A DNA stretch of 64,000 nucleotides. Origin: Verpa conica. Its lineage: Eukaryota > Ascomycota > Pezizomycetes > Pezizales > Morchellaceae. Positions 58,571 to 64,000 of this stretch are shown here, piece after piece. Within the stretch, counting starts at the first letter, position 1. Each line of letters begins with the position of its first letter. Made by a program: the position numbers and the translations under genes. The notes beneath the pieces were generated by a model. That model made no database searches. It had not been told where the DNA came from and saw nothing but the letters and a program-made list of their open reading frames with translations. Where the stretch lies: positions 1,054,001 to 1,118,000 of the forward strand of contig JAUFSD010000011.1 in NCBI GenBank assembly GCA_033030425.1, written 5' to 3'.

Positions 58571-58954
58571 CTAGGCCCCGGAAGTCTCACAGTCCTCATC
58601 CGGGTATTCACCCGCCATCCACACCTGAGTTGAGACCAAAGAGACTTTACCGGATGCATCTAAATTACCGTCATACGTACCTGAGAGGCACCAGCAGAAG
58701 CCACTCATCGTCAACTCCCCACAATGAGAGCACTCACTAGTTAAATCACTCCCATACTCAGGATAGTCTGCCTGAAGTGTTGAGCATGCCCTTGACCAGG
58801 TCATTGCTGGTTCCGGGCTTGCATTTGGTGGCACAGGCAAATGGCAGAAGCAGTCGAACCCTAGGCCAACGCAAGAGCAGGATTGCGTTGCACCATTACC
58901 GCTATAGTCCTTGAGGTCTTTCTCGCCAGAATTGAGATTCGCCTGCATAGACAT
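58571..58954 (-). CDS. Small protein with three CxC pairs and a CxxC
   Basis: Single exon of 127 residues from ATG 58954 (the frame is open a little further upstream, without a Met). Ten cysteines are arranged as SCSC, DCFC, AC, ECSHC, FCWC and a final DC, with aromatic and acidic residues between. Such paired spacing could reflect disulfides or metal binding. A TATATAAAC box lies about 65-75 nt upstream, so the transcript should start just before this ATG. No signal peptide is encoded unless a short upstream exon was missed. No family recognised. Confidence 0.5.
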   Translation of the reverse strand: MSMQANLNSGEKDLKDYSGNGATQSCSCVGLGFDCFCHLPVPPNASPEPAMTWSRACSTLQADYPEYGSDLTSECSHCGELTMSGFCWCLSGTYDGNLDASGKVSLVSTQVWMAGEYPDEDCETSGA

Positions 58955-59359
58955 CTGTGTAAGCTTCAATGGATATTTTACTTTAAGGCTGATTTTGTTG
59001 ATAGCTCTGAGTACAGCAGTTTATATACTATCGTCTTCTGCTTTCAAATTTGCAATCGCTGTCTTCTTGAATATAAAGGGAGTAACCGTTCAAGTTTATC
59101 CATTCCAGGAGCCTACAGTGGATAAGGGATGACCAATGAATTTGGATAATTTAATCTAGAAGTATAACTATAAGACTCCTTTGGATTATGTCCAGATTTT
59201 CCATTGTGGGAGATAACTCATGAAATCGCTGACTCTATACTCCAGGGTTAGGGTTTCTTTCATCACGCATATTTCTCATAGCTAAAAATCATATTTATAT
59301 CCTCATAAGGGTAACAGCAAAATAAATCTCCAGAAACGCTCCGCTACCGCACCCCTTGC
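58955..59359. other. Spacer with a telo-box
   Basis: Lies between the 3' end of the amidohydrolase gene and the start of the CxC gene, both minus strand. Contains TATATAAAC (about 59018-59026) and a telomere-like 11-mer (59245-59255), roughly 290 nt upstream of the CxC ORF. Confidence 0.55.
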
Positions 59360-60399
59360 TCACAAAACACTCCCTTTACGCTTTACTAACCTCGGAAACA
59401 GTATCTCCGCCGCCCCCCTCTCAACCGAGGCCCCTGTCTCCTCCTTCCTAAACTTATACTTCTCAAACTCCCCACAGAAGTAATCAATACTTTTCATACC
59501 AGCATACGGATAGTCACTTCCCCACAAGACTCTCCCGGGCTTTGCAAACTTCTCCAACACACCCAACGTGATATCACCCGCACTCAACGCCAAGTCGAAA
59601 TAGAAAGACGTCGCATCCTCCATATACTGCTCCTGCGTGATATTGATCCCCGCCCTTGGAAACGGCAACATGCTCCCGGGGCGAGCAGCCAGGTACGGCA
59701 GAGTTCCTCCAGCATGAGATAGTATGATTTTCACATTCTTATGCGTCTGGATCGTCGATGAGAGTAACAAGTCTATAGCTGCCCGCGTGGTCTCGTGCGG
59801 GTAGTCTATAACAGGCTGCGGCAGTCTCGGAGACACTAGATTCGTATCCACTGCATGGGTTGGATGAACGAATACTACCGCCGCACGCCTGTCAAGCTCG
59901 TCCCAGATCGGGGAAATATCTGGGTGTCCGAGATAGTGGTTGTCTTCGCCGTATCTGGTGAAGAGTGTCACACCATCGGCTTTAAGCTCGTCGAGGGCGT
60001 ACGCGATCTCGGCTAAGGCGCTTTCGGTGTCGAGGAGTGATGGCAGGGCGGCGAAGAAGCCGAAGGTGGAGGGTTCGGCGTCGCGGATGGAGGCAGCGTG
60101 TAGGTTTACGGAGCGTGCGAGCTTGGCGGCTGCGGTGAGGTCTTTCAAGATACAGGCGCCGGGGGCGGTGAGGGAGAAGATGGTGCTGGTGGTTTTGTGG
60201 GCCTTCATGAATTCTTTAGAGGATTCCAGGGTCCAGGAGGGCGTTGGCCAGCCGGAAGGGTCTCCACCGGATTCTTCGAGTGCTATTGGAAATTATTAGC
60301 TATTGCTTCTTGAATAGTGGAACATTATAGGGTACCTTGAATGTATGCAGGGGGGAGAAAGTGGTGATGAACATCAATTCTACCGTATGAATGAGACAT
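59360..60399 (-). CDS. Amidohydrolase-2 / ACMSD-family decarboxylase (6-methylsalicylate decarboxylase-like)
   Basis: Two exons: 60399-60336 and 60282-59360. The 53-nt intron has donor GTACCC, branch GCTAAT and acceptor AATAG. The joined frame gives 328 residues. Exon 1 supplies the N-terminal metal motif [13 protein letters not shown] (H11/H13). Further metal and active-site positions are HPTH (161-164), LSHAGG (His211) and WGSDYP (Asp278), all intact. Conserved family stretches are GWPTPSW, LTAPGAC, LFTRYG and LGHPD. Enzymes of this family use a divalent metal to decarboxylate small aromatic or related acids in the cytosol. The substrate here cannot be read from sequence. No biosynthetic-cluster partners lie in the window, so a catabolic or detoxifying role is as likely as a biosynthetic one. 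Confidence 0.88.
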
Positions 60400-61830
60400 C
60401 TTTGTTATTGTTTGATATGATCTTTGGGGTTATCGGTACTTGTTGGAACTGATGATACAAAAATTGCTAGAGGGAGCTTTAATGTAGCTTTATATCCTTC
60501 CAATTGCAATTTATAGCATTTGTTTTTGAGCTATAGTACCTGAGACTATTGCCGTCATTACCGAGCTGTCACGTTTCAAAACAATCTTGACATCATATAT
60601 CACGCAAGGATATGTCGCACGGAGATATTCATCCGACCGACATTAGAACCAAGGACCATAAAGCGCAATACCGACGCTCATATACCACTGAAGAGTATCT
60701 TAAGCAAATAGGAATTCTCTCCTAATCTCACACAATGCCACTAATATATAATTATTTGGCATTGTGGCTTATGTAAGCATCAGTCAAGAGCCCGAGTGAT
60801 TTTCTATGATAGCAACATGATAATTCATCACGTGACTGTGTCTCGGCTTTCCCGGTGCCGTAAACCCCGGTTACATTCCTCCGAGCAGTAATCTTCGCCC
60901 GCGTTTACGCCGAAGTACACCCTCCACCAATTTTGGCGGGAGACAGTTCTATTCACACTCATCTATTTATTCCCTTGGAGCTGACAAGTACGCAAAACTG
61001 TTCAGGGCTTATAACTTTGTATACTGTGTAATGACAGGAGCGTTGGTTCCCTCCTCCAGTATTTGCGGTCAACTCCTATCCCATTACGAAGACAATCCCT
61101 CGCCGTTTAGGTAATACTTCCAAACCCGAAATACCAATCGGGGAGCGGCTGAGTCCACACACTGCTTTAATATGATTAGCTCTACCAAATATTATAGGCT
61201 ACATGTATTTTATTTTCATTCTATCAGTATTAGTGTTAAATAACCAAGGGTCCATCGCTTAGGCCCCTTGTGCCCTTACATGTACTTTCCTTATTTACCG
61301 GATACCTGACAATGGCGATTTTATGCAATCTAAAATAAGTAGGCTTCCAGGAAACGGTTACTTTTGCCAAAGAGATCTAAAGCATTAAGCCTTAGCTGAA
61401 CAAAAAGAGACTGAGAGAAAATGAATCAATAAGAAAAACCCTAACCCTATTGTCAATGATTACTTCCTCAGCCATAGATCCGAGTGATACCATATGAGCC
61501 ATCGTGAGGGCAACAGTACTAACTTGCGTTACTGTAGTCAATCATATGTTCGGCCAAATAAATAACAGGTAGAACAGAGCCTAAAGTAAATAACACTTGC
61601 GAAAGAACCCCCTAAGATTGGGAAAACCCAACGCCAAGGCCCTGCCAAGGTTTTGGGCGAAAACAGCCTACCGACGCGATCACCGAAGATTATTGTCAAG
61701 AATAATTCTACAAACTACATACTTATCGAGTCGGCGACCTATCTAAAGAGGACAGAATGTTATATTATAAGCCTTCATTGGGGGCTATTAACATGATAAA
61801 TATTGCAAAAATCCAATTACTAACATGTAA
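60400..61830. other. Intergenic stretch (1.4 kb)
   Basis: No gene recognised. A telomere-like 11-mer lies at 61437-61447, about 380 nt upstream of the tRNA gene. Confidence 0.5.
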
Positions 61831-61912
61831 TCCGTCGTGGTGTAATGGTTAGCATCAGCCGCTCTCATGAGCACTGCTCCGGCTAGATCCGGGTTCAATT
61901 CCCGGCGACGGA
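61831..61912 (+). tRNA. tRNA-Glu (anticodon CUC) with an 11-nt intron
   Basis: All four arms fold. The acceptor stem TCCGTCG/CGACGGA has 7 pairs; the D-arm is GTGTAATGGTTAGCAT; the anticodon stem is AGCCG/CGGCT; the T-arm is CCGGG-TTCAATT-CCCGG. The anticodon loop reads CTCTCA then a final C, interrupted after position 37 by TGAGCACTGCT (61868-61878), the canonical place for nuclear tRNA introns. An internal A box (TGTAATGGTTAGCAT) and B box (GGGTTCAATTCCC) are present. A T5 run at about 61919-61923 is the RNA polymerase III terminator. Confidence 0.95.
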
Positions 61913-62902
61913 ATAATTCTTTTTGGTATTATTTATATCATTTTTCGTGAGGACCGCTAGAGTGATGATTATATCGGTAAGCCGAAGCAGTTGCGTTGTA
62001 ATATCGTTAGGGTGGCTGAATTGGTGAAGGGGGTTGGGTTTCTTGATGGGTTGCGGTTTTTAGCCTATTTTCCGGGTGGCCGTACTGCCTCGTCTCCGGA
62101 GGTGTCTCGGGGTGTGCGAATCCTTAGGCTCCTAGATTGGAAGCTCTTAGGATCGGTCGTACGCAGCAATCTATAGAGTAGGAAGCCGGGTGATAATCTA
62201 TGACTAAGGTGTTATAGGAAATAAAATCACCTCCCCTACTACTTTGACTTTAATTCAACTTATATCCTCACACTTATATCCTCACAGAATACCCCAGATA
62301 TATAGTACCTACTCACAGCATCACTAATAGACTATTCATAAGTATCTAAATAGGCATAAGTATAGGGAGGAATTTATAACAGCAACGTACATGGCTAGTT
62401 AGAAAATAAACTGTCAGCCAATGTCTTAGCATTTTTACCTCCATGTCATGTATCTTTTAATATTACGCATTAAATACTTTGAAACATACTTATTTATCCT
62501 CAAGAATATGAGTATCAGCTTTATGAATACCTTCCGTTGTAGGGGATATAAGGCAGGATGGACTGCCTTGGGCTGGGGTAGTATAGAAAATGGTATTAGT
62601 TAGATATATATCAAGGACTCCGAGTTGAGCTTATCATAGAAACTCGGTTGTTAACATTACAGAGGGCTACAAAACTCAGAACTAGGTGAATCGTTTGTGA
62701 GATGATCCCAATGAGTATGCTAAGCTTACATGTGACCTAGAACCTTCCAGAATATCATAGGTGCACAGCTATTATCTCCTATGAATGTAACCCAAACTCT
62801 CATGTTGATCTAGAACCCTAACCCACATGCCAAGTATTGATCGACAACAACCCAGGTCATCTCGTCACCCCCGGGTTGCACTCCACTTCACCTCAACCAA
62901 CC
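61913..62902. other. Intergenic stretch, promoter of the F-box gene at the right
   Basis: No gene. The pol III T-run is at the left. A telomere-like 11-mer (62814-62824) lies about 80 nt before the F-box gene start. Confidence 0.55.
62814..62824 (+). promoter_or_regulatory. Telo-box AACCCTAACCC upstream of the F-box gene
   Basis: Sits 79 nt before ATG 62903. One of eleven identical 11-mers in the window. In several ascomycetes, TTAGGG-binding factors of the Tbf1 type act through such sites in promoters. Confidence 0.5.
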
Positions 62903-63559
62903 ATGTCAGAGTTCGCGACCCTCCCCCCCGAGTTACACCTCATGATCGCATCTTACCTCCCTCTTACCTCCCTCAACTCCCTCGCCCAGTGTTCCAACGA
63001 GCTGCACAGTCTCCTCAACCCTGTCCTCTGGTCACTCATGGACCCCTCCACCACCCTCGTCTGGGCAGCCTCGGAACGCTCCCTATCACTAGTCAACTAC
63101 ACTCTCTCCCACGGCGCTGACCTATCCACCTACGACGAAACCTCATATACCGCTCTTCACTGGGCCGCAAAGCTCGGGGACGAAGCCATAATCACTGCTC
63201 TCCTCGACGCCGGCGCACACACGTACGAATGCAACCAAGTGGATATCACGCCGTTGCAGCTGGCAGCAACAGAGGGGCATACAAACTGCGTCAAGTTACT
63301 GCTCGATCGGGGAGCTTCTGTTGACGGGGTGCTGGACCACGCATGCTTCATGGGGGATCTGGGAATGGTAGAGTTGTTGCTGAAGCGGGAGGAAAATTCG
63401 GATGGTGATGGTTTGTCTTCTGCGATACCGTTAATACACGCTGTCAAGGCTGGGAGAGAGGACCTGGTGAGGTTGCTGTATCGGTGGGGAGCGGACTTGG
63501 AGAAGAGGGATATTGGAGGTTGGGGGCTGGGAGCTGCGGGATTTGGTCACTATGAATAA
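62903..63559 (+). CDS. F-box protein with ankyrin repeats
   Basis: 218 residues from ATG 62903 (context ACCATGT), preferred over the ATG at 62837 because the F-box starts immediately (EFATLPPELHLMIASYLPLT, then LNPVLW). Ankyrin repeats follow: TALHWAAKLGDEAIITALLD, TPLQLAATEGHTNCVKLLLD, DHACFMGDLGMVELLL, PLIHAVKAGREDLVRLLYRW. The last repeat stops at GLGAAGFGHYE, in mid-repeat, so the gene is either short or truncated by a frameshift. F-box proteins bring substrates to SCF ubiquitin ligases; the ankyrin repeats would select the target. Confidence 0.8.
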   Translation: MSEFATLPPELHLMIASYLPLTSLNSLAQCSNELHSLLNPVLWSLMDPSTTLVWAASERSLSLVNYTLSHGADLSTYDETSYTALHWAAKLGDEAIITALLDAGAHTYECNQVDITPLQLAATEGHTNCVKLLLDRGASVDGVLDHACFMGDLGMVELLLKREENSDGDGLSSAIPLIHAVKAGREDLVRLLYRWGADLEKRDIGGWGLGAAGFGHYE

Positions 63560-63799
63560 GGTTAAGCTGTGGGATGATCAGACGGATGGTGGTGGTTAAA
63601 CGAAGATCTGATATCTGTACCGCTGGCGGGTATGAAGTCCATCCTAATCCTATCCCATGTTTCTTGGCCCCGCCATGGTACCCGCTGATTTACTTATAAT
63701 CCTAACCCTTGTATATGAGAAATATAACAGATCTTTTTATTAATATATTAGAGAGAGGGGTTAATAAATTAAAACACAATATCGAATTATCCACCGGTC
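63560..63799. other. Spacer between convergent genes
   Basis: 3' region shared by the F-box/ankyrin gene and the partial minus-strand gene; AT-rich, with no coding signal. Confidence 0.6.
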
Positions 63800-64000
63800 T
63801 CACACGCCTACCTTCCTACACTCAGGCTTAGACTCTTCCTCGTGCCAACGCCAGACAGGGCTAATGGAGTCCCGCAGACGTCCCCACACGCCTTCACGGG
63901 GCAAGTGAATTTCCGGATCCCGTTTACTCAAGAGATTAACCCCTCGAGCAGCTGCATACTCCGCAATAGTCATCCCAAACAAAGCCTTGCCCCCTAATAC
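63800..64000 (-). CDS. C-terminal end of an ankyrin-like protein (partial)
   Basis: Open from the right edge to the TGA at 63800. Reads LGGKALFGMTIAEYAAARGV, which fits the end of a final ankyrin repeat, then a charged tail (SKRDPEIHLPREGVWGRLRD, VWRWHEEESKPE). The rest of the gene lies outside the window. It is convergent with the F-box/ankyrin gene. Confidence 0.6.
   Translation of the reverse strand, partial: VLGGKALFGMTIAEYAAARGVNLLSKRDPEIHLPREGVWGRLRDSISPVWRWHEEESKPECRKVGV

Noticed and set aside
1..64000. CRISPR array, bacterial operon or phage content
   Set aside because: No regularly spaced repeats, and the intron-containing genes and nuclear tRNA intron show eukaryotic DNA.

Overview
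The window looks like nuclear DNA of a filamentous ascomycete (Pezizomycotina). It has compact introns (about 49-100 nt) with CTAAC/CTGAC/CTAAT branch sites, and protein families typical of these fungi: a two-module DUF3433 membrane protein, a Rag GTPase, an F-box/ankyrin protein and an amidohydrolase decarboxylase. It also carries a nuclear tRNA-Glu(CUC) with a short intron after position 37. The many interspersed small transposons and the low gene density suggest a repeat-rich genome, but nothing in the sequence fixes the species.

Layout. 0-0.5 kb: 5' part of a membrane-anchored RlpA-like protein (minus strand, runs off the left edge). 3.8-7.7 kb: three-exon DUF3433 gene. 10.4-12.2 kb: coiled-coil, Arg/Ser-rich protein with two RRM-like folds. 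13.0-14.4 kb: five-exon Gtr2/RagC-type GTPase. 15.0-15.5 kb: small gene with a frame problem at an A8 run. 16.5-17.0 kb: small cysteine-containing secreted protein. 17.0-22.8 kb: repeat-rich, with three hAT-type non-autonomous elements, two with perfect 8-bp target duplications and one split by an LTR-like insertion. 22.9-26.0 kb: three single-exon minus-strand ORFs, two of them charged coiled-coil proteins. 26.2-32.1 kb: a promoter resembling those of ribosomal-protein genes, a zinc-finger gene and two tentative small multi-exon genes. 33.0-34.1 kb: a 1.14-kb foldback element. 34.9-38.9 kb: a three-exon gene, a tentative exon pair and one single-exon gene, all of unknown function. 40.5-41.0 kb: an ORF of unknown function. 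42.0-53.2 kb: two more inverted-repeat elements, a pair of related hairpins, and four very short candidate secreted-peptide genes. 58.6-60.4 kb: a CxC-rich protein and the amidohydrolase. 61.8 kb: tRNA-Glu. 62.9-64.0 kb: an F-box/ankyrin gene facing the tail of another ankyrin-like gene.

The genes do not form one pathway. The most notable signals are (1) eleven copies of the telomere-like 11-mer GGGTTAGGGTT scattered singly through the window, against about 0.03 expected by chance; (2) short secreted-peptide candidates, two of which share an identical TATAAAAGG box 142-144 nt before the ATG, with a similar leader motif; and (3) a dense set of small inverted-repeat transposons, several with readable target duplications and one nested insertion. 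Splice models were assembled by hand from phase and consensus; there is no transcript support.
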